In this document: piece by piece, positions 9,280 to 18,880 of the stretch
Position numbering within the stretch: the stretch's first letter is position 1
How the letters are laid out: every line of letters starts with the position of its first letter
Source: Martinezella calliandrae
Lineage (GTDB): Bacteria > Pseudomonadota > Alphaproteobacteria > Rhizobiales > Rhizobiaceae
DNA length: 64,000 nt
Reading direction: 5' to 3'
NCBI RefSeq assembly: GCF_030272695.1
Contig: NZ_JARFYN010000002.1
Span: forward strand, 62,001 to 126,000
The notes under the pieces: model-generated
What the model saw: only the letters and a program-made list of their open reading frames with translations
What the model was told of the DNA's origin: nothing
Databases searched by the model: none
Program-made: the position numbers and the translations under genes

Positions 9280-9524
9280 GAAAACTCCTTGGCGGCGATC
9301 ATGCAAAAAGGCCGCTGAGCGGGCAACCGGGTGAAAACCGGCATGCAGGCCTCGGGCACAGGATACGAAATGAAAGACTGGAGAGGCACGAAAGCGCCCC
9401 GATTAATAGTATGAATCAGGGTGATATTGCTGTCGCGTGCATTTTTTGCAGTGCAGCATATCGCTCCCTGCATAAGTCTCAGCGAGACCTATCGCTCGAC
9501 ATGGCCGCCCGCTTTGATTGCTGT

Positions 9525-9543
9525 AAGCGGTTTCAAAACGCTT
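9525..9543. promoter_or_regulatory. 19-bp imperfect palindrome, LacI-operator-like
   Basis: AAGCGGTTTCAAAACGCTT is an inverted repeat with 8 of 9 arm pairs matched. It lies 92 bases before the lipid-kinase start, in the 355-base space between that gene and the MFS gene. The form resembles LacI/GalR-family operators, but no such regulator is in the window. Confidence 0.3.
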
Positions 9544-9634
9544 GAAATTGCCTCGACCAAAACCATTTCTGGATTAGCAGGTGTGGGGCAGCAGATTTTT
9601 TTGAGACAGATTCAACGGGAAACCGGGAGCCTCG

Positions 9635-10582
9635 ATGAAACTGATCGGCTTTTTCAATCGCGATGGCGGTACGTTCAAAACGGCGGACATGGACGCCTAC
9701 GAAATGAAGGCAGAGCAGGTTTTCCGGGATGCTGGCCATGATTTCGAAGGCTTGGTCGTGTCGGGTAGCGAAATCGTTGCGGCCATGGAACGCGCGGCGC
9801 GACGCGACGATATCGATGGCATAGTTGCCGGCGGCGGTGATGGAACGATTTCTGCAGCAGCCGCGGTCGCCTGGAAAAACGGCGTCGCACTCGGCGTCAT
9901 TCCGGCCGGCACCATGAACCTTTTTGCACGTTCGCTCCACCTGCCGCTCGATATTTGGCAGGTGCTCGACGTTCTGGCGACAGGCGAGGTCGATCAAGTG
10001 GATATCGGCAGCGCCAACGGCCGGCCCTTCATCCACCAGTTTTCCGCCGGCATGCATGCACGCATGGTGCGCTACCGCAACGCCTATACCTATCGTTCGC
10101 GTTTCGGCAAGATGTCGGCCAGCACGCGCGCCGCCCTGGGTGTGGTCTTCAACCCGCCGGAATTCGATGTCGATTTCGAAGCCGGGGGAGTTTGCGAGCG
10201 CCGCCACGTCTCGGCAATTTCCATATCCAACAATCCGTTCGGCCCCAACACACTGCTTTATGCCGATGATCTGCGCGGCGGCGAGCTTGGCTTCTATACG
10301 GCGGGGCCGTTGCGGCCGCTCAATGTGGCGCGGCTCGCCATCGACATGCTGCGGGGCCGATTTCGCGAAAACGCCGATGTCATGGTCATGCATGCACGCG
10401 AGGTGCATCTGCATTTCCCGAAATTGCGTAGTTTGGCGAATTGCGTCATCGACGGCGAGCTGTGGCCGCTGGAACGCGATATCGCGCTGAAACTTCATGC
10501 CGGCGAGTTGAAGGTGATGATTAAGCAGGGCACGGCGGCGGAGGTTGCCGAGGAACACGCGGTTCGCAGCGCGGTTGTTTGA
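9635..10582 (+). CDS. Diacylglycerol kinase-family lipid kinase
   Basis: A 315-residue protein of the DAGK catalytic / YegS / LCB5 family. The nucleotide-binding signature GGGDGT lies at residues 66-71, followed by the conserved IPAGTMNLFAR (family GTxNDFAR-like). A C-terminal beta-sandwich domain follows, ending with VIDGELWPLE. It would phosphorylate a lipid alcohol such as diacylglycerol or a sphingoid-like base; which one cannot be told. It is monocistronic and converges on the broken puuA-like gene with a 6-base gap. Confidence 0.9.
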   Translation: MKLIGFFNRDGGTFKTADMDAYEMKAEQVFRDAGHDFEGLVVSGSEIVAAMERAARRDDIDGIVAGGGDGTISAAAAVAWKNGVALGVIPAGTMNLFARSLHLPLDIWQVLDVLATGEVDQVDIGSANGRPFIHQFSAGMHARMVRYRNAYTYRSRFGKMSASTRAALGVVFNPPEFDVDFEAGGVCERRHVSAISISNNPFGPNTLLYADDLRGGELGFYTAGPLRPLNVARLAIDMLRGRFRENADVMVMHAREVHLHFPKLRSLANCVIDGELWPLERDIALKLHAGELKVMIKQGTAAEVAEEHAVRSAVV

Positions 10583-10588
10583 AATCCG

Positions 10589-11911
10589 TCAAAGGCGCGG
10601 CAGATATGTTCGATAGTCGAAATCGGACACGGTCCGCAGATAGTGGATTGCTTCCTTGTGCTTCGTATCGCCGTAGAGCTTCTGATATCGCTCTCCGAAA
10701 ATATCTGCGATGAACGGGGAGGCGCGGAAGCGTTCGACAGCGGTGAGGAGATCATGCATCAATCGGGGCGCATTTGCCGTTACCTGGCTTGGTGTCGTCT
10801 CTTCGCCGGGATCGAGCTCATTCTGCAATCCAAGCAACATCCCTCCGAGGATCGCCGCCAGCATCAGATATGGATTGGCATCGGCGCCGGCGACGCGGTG
10901 CTCGATGCGGGCACCCGGCCCGTCCTTTTCGGGGATGCGCACCGCAGTTCCGCGATGACCGTAGCCCCAGGTGAGGTCCACGGGTGCGAATGAGCCCGGC
11001 TGGAATCGGCGATAGGAATTGGCGTAGGGCGCAAAGACCAACTGCGCGTCCTGCAGGGTCTGCAACAGACCGGCGCAGATCGATTTGAGCTTCCGTGGCT
11101 CACCGCCCGCCGCATCGAGAATATTGCGGCCCCGATGCTGGCGTGCACATGCAGGCCGGAGCCTGCGTGATCGGTATAGGGTTTTGCCATATAGGTCGAT
11201 TTGAGACCGTGTTGGCGTGCGGCCTGCTCGGCCAGCCGTTTCAAGGCAGTGCAATCATCGGCGGCGGTAAGCGCGTCCGGACGAGGCAGCAGATTGACCT
11301 CGAACTGGCCCGGACCGAATTCCGCGGTGGTCGCGTCCGCCGGCAGGCCCTGTGCTTTGGCATAGGCGCGCAGAGTTTCGAGAAAATCACCGAGCAGATC
11401 GACCGCATCCATATCGTAGAGCTGATAGCCGTTCGGCTCGTCGCGATACATCAGTGCGGGCGGCGGCGAGGGGACGCCGCGCTCCCGCCAGTCGCCGTCG
11501 AGAAGGTAGAATTCCAGTTCGGTGGCAACGACCGGCGTCAGGTCGAGTGACTTATAACACTCGACGACGGCTGAAAGAATAGCGCGCGGATCCTGGAAAC
11601 TCGGATTGCCGTCGAGCTCGTGCATGGTGGCCAGAACCTGCTTCGACCCCGGCGGCGCCCAGGGCATGTCCGCGAGGATCAGCCACGCAGGTGCCGTCGG
11701 GATCGCCGATCGTCAGCGAGAGGCCGGTGAGGTGGTCATTGTCGTCGCCCCAGATATCCAGGGATTGGGTCGAGGTCGGCAGGCGCACCGCGCCGGACCA
11801 GACTTTCTTTTCGGCTTCCATGGGTATCTGCTTGCCGCGCAGCCGACCGTTCATATCGACGATCAACACTTCGATGCGTGCGCTACCCTCGGTTGCGCTG
11901 TCCGCCGCCAT
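10589..11911 (-). pseudogene. Glutamine synthetase-like gene (gamma-glutamylputrescine synthetase type) with two frame disruptions
   Basis: The protein is readable only in three consecutive frames. The N-terminal part starts at 11911 (IEVLIVDMNGRLRGKQIPME, then SLDIWGDDNDHLTGLSLTIG). The middle part runs from about 11670 (MPWAPPGSKQVLATMHELDG to HVHASI), and the C-terminal part from about 11130 (GRNILDAAGGEPRKL, then RIEHRVAGADANPYLMLAAI) to the stop at 10589. At both joins a few residues seem missing, so these look like small out-of-frame deletions. GS-type ATP and glutamate motifs are otherwise preserved. The divergent aminotransferase supports a former role in putrescine catabolism. Sequencing error cannot be excluded, but two separate hits make a pseudogene likely. 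Confidence 0.85.
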
Positions 11912-11993
11912 GCCCTTGTCAATCCCTCATGCTCAGGTCATGGTCGTAAACGATCGAGACCAACCTTTCAATCCGATAGGGATTCTGCAAACG

Positions 11994-13361
11994 ATGTCCG
12001 ACACTTCCAGCCGTTCCAACCTCGCCGCCGTCGACTCTGCCCATCATCTCCATCCGTTCGCCGACATGAAGAAGTTGAACGCCGACGGCGCCCGGATCAT
12101 CCAGCGCGGCGAGCGCGTCTATATCTTCGACAGCAATGGCAAGAAGTATCTCGACGGCTTTGCCGGACTCTGGTGCGTCAATATCGGCTATGGACGAACG
12201 GAAATTGCCGAAGCCGCCATGCGGCAGATGAACGAACTACCCTATTACAACACGTTCTTCGGCACGACGACGTCGTCGGCCACGCTGCTGTCGGAAAAGG
12301 TCTGCACCCATGCCGGATCGCATTTCAATCACGTCTTCTTCACCAATTCCGGCTCGGAAGCCAACGACACCTGGTTCCGCATGGCGCGAGTCTACTGGAG
12401 CGCTATAGGCAAGCCGACGAAGAAGACCGTTATCGCCCGCCGCAATGGCTATCACGGCTCCACGGTCGCCGGCGCCAGTATGGGCGGCATGAAATACATG
12501 CATGAGCAGGGCGACCTGCCGATCCCCGGCGTCGTCCATATCGGCCAGCCCTATTGGTACGCCGAGGGCGGCGATCTGTCTCCGGAAGAGTTCGGCCTCA
12601 AGGCTGCTCGCGAACTAGAAGAGAAGATCGATGAGCTGGGCGAGGATAATGTCGCAGCCTTCATCGCCGAGCCGGTTCAGGGGGCGGGCGGCGTCATCAT
12701 TCCGCCCTCGACCTATTGGCCGGAAATCGCTCGCATCTGTAGGGCGAGGAACATCCTGCTAGTTTGCGACGAGGTGATCTGCGGCTTCGGAAGGCTTGGC
12801 TCCTGGTTCGGCTATCAGCATTTCGGTGTCGAGCCCGATCTCGCACCGATCGCAAAAGGTCTGTCTTCAGGCTACCTGCCGATCGGCGGCGTGTTGGTCA
12901 GCGACCGCATCGCCGATGTTTTGATCAATCAGGTCGGCGAGTTCAACCACGGCTTCACCTATTCAGGCCATCCGGTCTGCGCCGCTGCGGCGCTGGAAAA
13001 CCTTAGGATCATCGAGGACGAGCAACTGGTTGAGCGCGTCCGAGACGATATCGGTCCCTATTTCGCTGAGGTCTGGGGCACCCTTGCCGATCACCATATG
13101 GTCGGCGAAGCCGTCAGCATCGGGTTGATGGGCGCGCTGCAACTCGCTGCCGATAAATCCACGCGCCGCCGTTTCGAGAAGCCCGACGCGATCGGCTCGG
13201 CAGTGCGCAATCATGCCTTGACCAATGGTCTCGTGCTTCGCGCCACGGCCGACCGCATGCTGGCCTCGCCGCCATTGATCATCAGCCAGGAAGAAGTGGA
13301 CGAAATGGTGCGCATCGCGCGGCTGGCGCTTGATGCGGTGTGGGCGGAAACAAGAGCGTAG
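11994..13361 (+). CDS. Class III aminotransferase, putrescine/omega-amino acid:pyruvate type
   Basis: A 455-residue class III PLP aminotransferase with the order expected for SpuC-like enzymes: N-terminal HPFADMKKLN, NSGSEANDTW phosphate/substrate loop, cofactor Asp in CDEVICGFGR, and the Schiff-base Lys288 in IAKGLSSGYLPIG. It would move an amino group from putrescine or a similar diamine to pyruvate. The ATG at 11994 matches the usual family N-terminus; in-frame sequence upstream is not conserved-looking. The divergent neighbour is the damaged glutamine-synthetase-like gene, so this half of the polyamine locus alone remains intact. It abuts the convergent Nudix gene with no gap. Confidence 0.9.
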   Translation: MSDTSSRSNLAAVDSAHHLHPFADMKKLNADGARIIQRGERVYIFDSNGKKYLDGFAGLWCVNIGYGRTEIAEAAMRQMNELPYYNTFFGTTTSSATLLSEKVCTHAGSHFNHVFFTNSGSEANDTWFRMARVYWSAIGKPTKKTVIARRNGYHGSTVAGASMGGMKYMHEQGDLPIPGVVHIGQPYWYAEGGDLSPEEFGLKAARELEEKIDELGEDNVAAFIAEPVQGAGGVIIPPSTYWPEIARICRARNILLVCDEVICGFGRLGSWFGYQHFGVEPDLAPIAKGLSSGYLPIGGVLVSDRIADVLINQVGEFNHGFTYSGHPVCAAAALENLRIIEDEQLVERVRDDIGPYFAEVWGTLADHHMVGEAVSIGLMGALQLAADKSTRRRFEKPDAIGSAVRNHALTNGLVLRATADRMLASPPLIISQEEVDEMVRIARLALDAVWAETRA

Positions 13362-13982
13362 TCAGCTCTTGTCCGCCAGAGGTGGCGCATCCCATTTGCC
13401 GGCCTTGTGCAGGGCAAGTGTCAGCGCCGCGACGTGGATGACCTGGATCATCTTGCCCTCGAGCGCCAGTCCGATGGCCTGCCGGATTGGCATGCGGATA
13501 AGCCGAGTGCGTTCCGTCGGATCGTCGGCGGGCTTCATGGTGATCTCGACGTTGCGAGCAAGCACAATGTGGGAAAGGTTCGAGTGGGTAGCCGGATTCG
13601 GTGCAAGGGCGCCGACATACTCCCATTCGGAAGCAGAGAGGCCGGTTTCCTCTCTGAGTTCGCGCGCGGCCGCCTCGACCGGGTTGGCATCGCTGGCATC
13701 CATAGCCCCACCTGGCACCTCCAGTGCGACGACGCCCAGACCATGCCGATATTGTTGGAGCAGGTAGATATTGTCCTCCGCATCGAGCGCCACCACCTCC
13801 ACCCAATCGGGATATTCCAACACATAATAGGGGGCAATCTCCACGCCCTCCGCCGTCACACAAGTGTCTGCTCTAACTTTCAGCCACCGATCGTGAAGCA
13901 GATGGGTAGAACTCTTGACCTGCCACGGCGGGAGATCGGCAGAGTCAGGCAAGGTTGTCGCGAGCTTATCGGTCTGGTCCAT
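13362..13982 (-). CDS. Nudix hydrolase (ADP-ribose pyrophosphatase-like)
   Basis: A 206-residue Nudix-fold protein. The Nudix box is recognisable as GGAMDAS, then EAAARELREETGL at about residues 92-115, with the RELxEETG metal-binding core intact. The first box glutamate position holds a different residue and the loop is slightly longer than standard. Preceding VEVVALD and LLQQYRHG match the NUDT5/ADP-ribose pyrophosphatase group, so hydrolysis of a nucleoside diphosphate sugar is likely. Not linked to an operon; it converges on the aminotransferase. Confidence 0.85.
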   Translation of the reverse strand: MDQTDKLATTLPDSADLPPWQVKSSTHLLHDRWLKVRADTCVTAEGVEIAPYYVLEYPDWVEVVALDAEDNIYLLQQYRHGLGVVALEVPGGAMDASDANPVEAAARELREETGLSASEWEYVGALAPNPATHSNLSHIVLARNVEITMKPADDPTERTRLIRMPIRQAIGLALEGKMIQVIHVAALTLALHKAGKWDAPPLADKS

Positions 13983-14043
13983 GAGCTGTTATGGCCTAGA
14001 AGTTGAGAATGGAGAGCAGTTCCGCGGATCGGATAATCGGTGT

Positions 14044-15540
14044 TTATTTCGGATAGATCCAGAAATAGCCGAAGGTCGCCATGTCGCCAGGCTTTCCGTG
14101 GATGTATTGGACATTCGCGAGCTTGACGTCCGGCTCCCGATATTGCGAACCGAGCGTTTCCTGCAACCAGTTCGTTAATGCCGCCGGCACACCGTCGGCG
14201 TTCTTGCCCGGCCGCCAGACGACGAGGATCGGCTTGTCGCCGCTCCATTGAAAGTTTGTCTTCAGATTTCCGAAGAACAGTGACATGGCCGGCACGTGCG
14301 GCAGTTGCAAATGCAGATTACCGGCCTGCAGCCAGTTGTCCGTCAGCACCAGTCCCGGCGTTTTGCCCTCCAACGTCAGGGCTTGGCTCACGAAGGCGGG
14401 GTAGGGCGTGTTGTAGTGATCATAGGAGCCGAAGAGCGTCGGAAAAGTGACACGGATCAAGAGTAGCGCCGGAATGATCAGCATCATCGCAAGCGGAATA
14501 TAGAAGAAGCGCTTGCCGAAATCCGCCGCCTTGATGCCGGCCGCTTCAATCTTTAGGCACAGATAGATCGGCAGCAGGAACAGGAAGGGCAAGAGCCACC
14601 GGTCCCGCAGCGCTGTCATGCCAATTGCGACGATCAGGATCAGCACCAGCACAGCGATGGCAGCGAAGAGGATTCCAAAAAAACGAGTCCATTCGTTCGA
14701 GTGCCCCAGTTTTTTGAAGAGGCTCTTGCCGAAGACCAACAAATAAACGACGAGCGTCGGTGCGCAGATGACGACGACCAATTTTACAAATTCCAATGGC
14801 CCCTGCACCAGCTTAGCAAAGGCGCTTTGCGGGGCACCCTCCTCCATGATCCCCAAGGTCCGCCCCGAGGCAATATCGAGATTGTGGATCAGCCAGAGCC
14901 CGTGCGGCAAAAAGATCAACAGGGCGATTACGAGCGTCAGCAGAAAGCGCCAGTTGAAGATGCGCGAACGTCCCTGCGGATGCACCATGACGGCGACGAT
15001 GGCCGCGATGGCAAGTAGGGCGAAATTATATTTCGACAGCATGCCGAGGCCGAGCGCTATGCCCGTGAACACGTAGGAACCCGTGCTTGGCGTCTTCAGC
15101 GTGCGGATTGCACCATAGAGGAAGAGATTGATCGTCAGAAGCTGCGCGACCGTATGCGTCAGATCACGCTGTGCCTCCCAGAAGAGCTGTGGAATGGTGA
15201 ACAACGACAGCGTGGCGATCGCCGCCAAAACCTTGTCGGACAGCACCAGCTTTGCCAGCTTGTAATAGCTGAGGAACACCAGGAACAGCACGATGTTCTT
15301 GACGATGGATATCGTCGCCAGTGACAGTCCGAAGGCGGATACCGCCAGCGCCTGCACCCAGTTGTAGAGCGGCGGCTGCGAATCGTAGCCGAGTGTCAGC
15401 CATTGCGAGAAAAGCGCCTGCTGTGACTCGTCGTAGCGCATGCCGTGCGGCATGGCGAGCCGCACCAGGAATTCAAGGAGGAAGTAACCGGCAAACAAAG
15501 GGATGATGGTATCCGGTCGGCGGACCAGAAGCCTATGCAT
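14044..15540 (-). CDS. GT39-type polytopic glycosyltransferase (ArnT/RgtD-like)
   Basis: A 498-residue inner-membrane protein with about ten or more hydrophobic segments. The early periplasmic-loop motif RYDESQQAL, containing the acidic pair typical of ArnT/PMT (GT39/GT83) enzymes, lies near residues 35-43. Such enzymes use a polyprenyl-phosphate sugar at the outer face of the inner membrane. The start at 15540 overlaps the stop codon of the upstream GT2 gene by 8 bases, so translation is probably coupled. In Rhizobium leguminosarum the GT2/GT39 pair rgtE-rgtD makes dodecaprenyl-phosphate galacturonate and transfers it to lipid A. By family and order this gene is a good candidate for rgtD, but I cannot prove the sugar. 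Confidence 0.88.
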   Translation of the reverse strand: MHRLLVRRPDTIIPLFAGYFLLEFLVRLAMPHGMRYDESQQALFSQWLTLGYDSQPPLYNWVQALAVSAFGLSLATISIVKNIVLFLVFLSYYKLAKLVLSDKVLAAIATLSLFTIPQLFWEAQRDLTHTVAQLLTINLFLYGAIRTLKTPSTGSYVFTGIALGLGMLSKYNFALLAIAAIVAVMVHPQGRSRIFNWRFLLTLVIALLIFLPHGLWLIHNLDIASGRTLGIMEEGAPQSAFAKLVQGPLEFVKLVVVICAPTLVVYLLVFGKSLFKKLGHSNEWTRFFGILFAAIAVLVLILIVAIGMTALRDRWLLPFLFLLPIYLCLKIEAAGIKAADFGKRFFYIPLAMMLIIPALLLIRVTFPTLFGSYDHYNTPYPAFVSQALTLEGKTPGLVLTDNWLQAGNLHLQLPHVPAMSLFFGNLKTNFQWSGDKPILVVWRPGKNADGVPAALTNWLQETLGSQYREPDVKLANVQYIHGKPGDMATFGYFWIYPK

Positions 15541-16552
15541 CCTGATTATCCCGATCGAAGATCTTGCGGACGATGTAGTTCGGCGACAAATCGTCACGAT
15601 AATAGATGCGCGCGATCATCTCGGCCAAAATGCCTGTGGTGATCATCTGCACCGACGACAGCAGGAGCACGACCCCGACCAGCAACAGCGGCCTGTTGCC
15701 GATATCGTCGCCGAAGATGAACTTATCGACAAAGAGCCATAGCAGGATCAGGCCGGCGAGCGCCCCGAGGCCGAGGCCGAGAGAGCCGAAGAAATGGCCC
15801 GGCCGCGCCTTGTAGCGCATGAAGAACATGACCGACAGCAGGTCGAGGATGACACGAAAGGTGCGCGAAATTCCGTACTTCGATGTGCCGTGCTCGCGCG
15901 CGTGGTGGGTTACCACCACTTCGCCGATCCGCGAGCTCGGTACGACACCGGCGACCCAGGCGGGGATGAAGCGATGCATCTCGCCCATCAGCTTCACCTG
16001 CTTGATGATCGAGGCACGGTAGATTTTCAGGCTGCAGCCATAATCGTGCAGCTTGACGCCGGTGATGCGGCCGATGAGATAGTTTGCGCACCAGGAGGGG
16101 ATCTTGCGCAGGAAAAGCCCGTCCTGCCGGTTCTTGCGCCAGCCAACGAGCAGGTCGAGATGCCGACGTTCCAACTCTTCGACCATCGAGGGGATATCTT
16201 TCGGATCGTTCTGCAAATCGCCGTCCATCGTGGCGATCAGCCGGCCGTTGGCGGTGTCGATGCCGGCCTGCATGGCCGCCGTCTGGCCGAAATTGCGTTG
16301 CAGCTCGACAATGCGCAGCGTCAGCCCCTCGCGCCCGAGCGACCGGCGCGCATTGGCAAGCGTGGCATCAGTGCTGCCGTCGTCGATCAGAATCAGTTCC
16401 CAGGGTTTGATGAAACCCACCATGGCGGAACAGATGCGCTCGATCAGCGGTCCGACGCTTTCTTCTTCATTAAAGACAGGTACGACCAGCGAAAGTTCAG
16501 TGGTACTTACTGTGTCGGTCAGGGGGCGGATCGACTCTGCCGTTGTCTGCAA
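15533..16552 (-). CDS. GT2 polyprenyl-phosphate glycosyltransferase (ArnC/RgtE-like)
   Basis: A 339-residue family-2 glycosyltransferase. It begins with the GT-A core LSLVVPVFNEEESVGPL and has LILIDDGSTDATL and the metal-binding ATMDGDLQNDP. The C-terminus carries two strong membrane helices (about residues 235-300), as in ArnC, DPM1-like and GtrB enzymes, which load a sugar onto undecaprenyl or dodecaprenyl phosphate on the cytoplasmic side. It is first in an operon with the GT39 gene (8-base overlap). A rhizobial RgtE role (dodecaprenyl-phosphate galacturonate synthase) is the best hypothesis. Confidence 0.9.
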   Translation of the reverse strand: MQTTAESIRPLTDTVSTTELSLVVPVFNEEESVGPLIERICSAMVGFIKPWELILIDDGSTDATLANARRSLGREGLTLRIVELQRNFGQTAAMQAGIDTANGRLIATMDGDLQNDPKDIPSMVEELERRHLDLLVGWRKNRQDGLFLRKIPSWCANYLIGRITGVKLHDYGCSLKIYRASIIKQVKLMGEMHRFIPAWVAGVVPSSRIGEVVVTHHAREHGTSKYGISRTFRVILDLLSVMFFMRYKARPGHFFGSLGLGLGALAGLILLWLFVDKFIFGDDIGNRPLLLVGVVLLLSSVQMITTGILAEMIARIYYRDDLSPNYIVRKIFDRDNQDA

Positions 16553-16646
16553 CTCTTCTTTCTCCTAAAAGACCGGCAGAACCGGCCGGACGGAACGAGC
16601 GACATGTCCGGCGTCAGCCTCCGCTCGCATTGGGTGCCTTAACTAC

Positions 16647-17606
16647 ATGAAGACTCCGATGGTTGCCAGCCGACAGAACTGGTTTATTCGCAATCGCATG
16701 ACGCTGCTGACATCGGCCGTCGTTCTTGGCTATGCCGCCTTCATCGAATGGTTCTGGGGCTGGAGTTCGATCCTGGGGCAATGGGGCAAAGTTGGCGTCC
16801 TGCCCATTCTGTTGGCACTGGCACTGCTGACCAGCACATATTTCCTGCGCACCTGGCGCATCTACGATTATTTCCCGAAAGAGACCGGTGGCCATTTCAC
16901 GGCGCTCTTCCGCGTGACGCAGATCCACAATCTTCTCAACATCATGATGCCCCTCCGCACCGGGGAGACCAGCTTTCCGGTGCTGATGCGTTCCGAGTTC
17001 GGTATTCCCCTGGCGCGCGGGACTTCGGCGCTATTCGTCATGCGGCTGTTCGACCTGCATGCGTTGCTCGCCGCCGCGGGCATTGGCCTGGCACTGGCCT
17101 CGCCCTATCGCGCTCTTGCCTTGGTCATATGGCTTGTCTTCCTGCTTTTGCCGGTCGCCGGTTTTGCTCTGCGCCGGCCGTTAATCAAATTTGCCGCCAG
17201 AGCATTGCCGAAGAAGGCGCAGGGATTGGTGCATGAACTGGAACGCGGCCTGCCGGCGAATGCCGGTGCTTTTGCCCGCGCTTGGCTGGCGACGGTGGTC
17301 AATTGGCTGGTGAAGGTCGTGGTGCTCGCCTGGGCGCTTCGTCTGATGAATGTCACGCCGCTGTCGGCAAGTTTCGGCGGCGCGCTTGGTGGCGAGCTTT
17401 CCTCTGTGCTACCGGTGCACGCGCCCGGTGGGGTCGGCACTTATCCGGCCGGCATCACCGCCGGCGCGATCGCATTCGGAGCGCCGGGACAAAACGCCGC
17501 GCTCGACAACTTGGCCCAGGCCAGCATCAACGCGCATCTCCTGATCATCGTTTCGGCTTTGACGGGAACGGCTCTTGCCCTGGTGATTTCAAAGAAGCGC
17601 CACTGA
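16647..17606 (+). CDS. Flippase-like / LPG-synthase TM domain membrane protein (UPF0104)
   Basis: A 319-residue integral membrane protein with about eight hydrophobic segments, matching the lysylphosphatidylglycerol-synthase transmembrane / flippase-like domain family. Conserved features include NIMMPLRTGE early and a HAPGGVGTYPAG segment near residue 258. There is no C-terminal LPG synthase domain. It is divergent from the GT2/GT39 operon with 94 bases between. A function in moving a lipid-linked sugar across the inner membrane for the same pathway is attractive but inferred only from context. Confidence 0.85.
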   Translation: MKTPMVASRQNWFIRNRMTLLTSAVVLGYAAFIEWFWGWSSILGQWGKVGVLPILLALALLTSTYFLRTWRIYDYFPKETGGHFTALFRVTQIHNLLNIMMPLRTGETSFPVLMRSEFGIPLARGTSALFVMRLFDLHALLAAAGIGLALASPYRALALVIWLVFLLLPVAGFALRRPLIKFAARALPKKAQGLVHELERGLPANAGAFARAWLATVVNWLVKVVVLAWALRLMNVTPLSASFGGALGGELSSVLPVHAPGGVGTYPAGITAGAIAFGAPGQNAALDNLAQASINAHLLIIVSALTGTALALVISKKRH

Positions 17607-17612
17607 ATCGGC

Positions 17613-18860
17613 CTATCTTTGAGCGCTGTCGCCAAGTTCCGTTAGCCGCTTGCGCAGGAACGCCTGCTCAGGCGCCTGATGGCAAAGTGAAAGCGCCGCC
17701 TCATAGGACTGTCGCGCTTCATCTTGACGGCTGAGTTGGCGCAGGAAATCGGCCTTTGCAGCGTGGGCCAGATGGTATCGAGCCAACCGGTCTTCACTCA
17801 GGAGGTCGTCGACGATCTCGAGTGCGGCCGCCGGCCCATTACACATTGAAACTGCGACCGCCCGGTTGAGTTCGATGACCGGAGATGGATGCGCCACCAG
17901 CAACAGGTCGTAAAGCGCCACGATCCGCCGCCAGTCCGTTCGCGCCGCCGTTGACGCGCGTGCGTGCTCGGCAGCAATTGCCGCCTGCAGCGCATAGCTG
18001 CCGACGCTTTCGCACGCCATCGCCTCTGCCGCGAAGGTTAATCCCTCGCGGATTCTACCATTGTCCCAAAGCCGGCGATCCTGATCCGCAAGTAGGATGA
18101 GATCGCCGGAAGCGCTCGCGCGCGCCAGCCGCCGCGAATCCTGCAGAAGCATCATCGCCAGCAGTCCGGCAACCTCTGGATCGGGCAGCAACCCCAGAAG
18201 CAGGCGGCCGAGACGAATGGCTTCGGCGGCGAGGTCGGCGCGGACGATCGCGGCACCGGAAGAGGCGGAATAGCCTTCGTTGAAGACGAGATAGATGACA
18301 TGCAGCACCTGCGCCAAGCGCTCCGGCAATTCCGGCTTTGCCGGGACCTCATAGGGGATGCGGGCGGCGCGAATGCGGTTCTTGGCGCGAACGATGCGTT
18401 GGGCGACGGTCGGCGCGGAGATGAGGAAAGCATGGGCGATTTCTTCCGTTGTCAGGCCGCAGACCTCGCGCAGAGCCATTGCCATCTGGGCGTCTGCAGG
18501 GATGAGAGGATGGCAGCAAGTGAAGATCAGCCTGAGCATATCGTCTTCGATCTCTTCGCCTTCGGCGATCTCTGTCAATTCGCCCTCCGGGTACAGGCTG
18601 TCTGCGATATCTGCCTCCGAGGCGTTGAAACGCGCTCGCCGCCGGATGTGGTCGATCGCCCGGAAGCGGCCGGTCGAAACCAGCCAGGAATAGGGGTTGG
18701 CCGGGATAGCCTCTTCCGTCCATTGCTGGGCCGCTACAGCAAAGGCGTCATGAAGCGCTTCCTCCGCCCGGTCGAAATCGCCGAGCAGGCGGATCAGCGT
18801 TGCAAGGACGCGGCGCGATTGACGCCGGTAGATATCGTCGATTGTTTCGTTCAGCGACAC
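17613..18860 (-). CDS. ECF42-type RNA polymerase sigma factor with C-terminal TPR-like extension
   Basis: A 415-residue sigma-70 family protein. Region 2 covers about residues 10-75 (LIRLLGDFDRAEEALHDAFA, then FRAIDHIRRR) and region 4 about 110-165 (LREVCGLTTEEIAHAFLISA). A long helical C-terminal domain follows (about 170-415, with VFNEGYSASSG and ELNRAVAVSM), which is the ECF42 signature. ECF42 members have no anti-sigma factor; the extension is thought to be regulatory. It sits last in a four-gene run behind three DGPF proteins, the standard ECF42 neighbourhood, with a 20-base gap to the nearest. Confidence 0.93.
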   Translation of the reverse strand: MSLNETIDDIYRRQSRRVLATLIRLLGDFDRAEEALHDAFAVAAQQWTEEAIPANPYSWLVSTGRFRAIDHIRRRARFNASEADIADSLYPEGELTEIAEGEEIEDDMLRLIFTCCHPLIPADAQMAMALREVCGLTTEEIAHAFLISAPTVAQRIVRAKNRIRAARIPYEVPAKPELPERLAQVLHVIYLVFNEGYSASSGAAIVRADLAAEAIRLGRLLLGLLPDPEVAGLLAMMLLQDSRRLARASASGDLILLADQDRRLWDNGRIREGLTFAAEAMACESVGSYALQAAIAAEHARASTAARTDWRRIVALYDLLLVAHPSPVIELNRAVAVSMCNGPAAALEIVDDLLSEDRLARYHLAHAAKADFLRQLSRQDEARQSYEAALSLCHQAPEQAFLRKRLTELGDSAQR

Positions 18861-18880
18861 GGCGGTCTTCTGTTCTCCTA

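Noticed and set aside
8230..9318. Long plus-strand frame opposite the MFS transporter
   Set aside because: Rich in Asp, His and Arg as typical for reverse-complement of membrane-protein coding DNA; no family.
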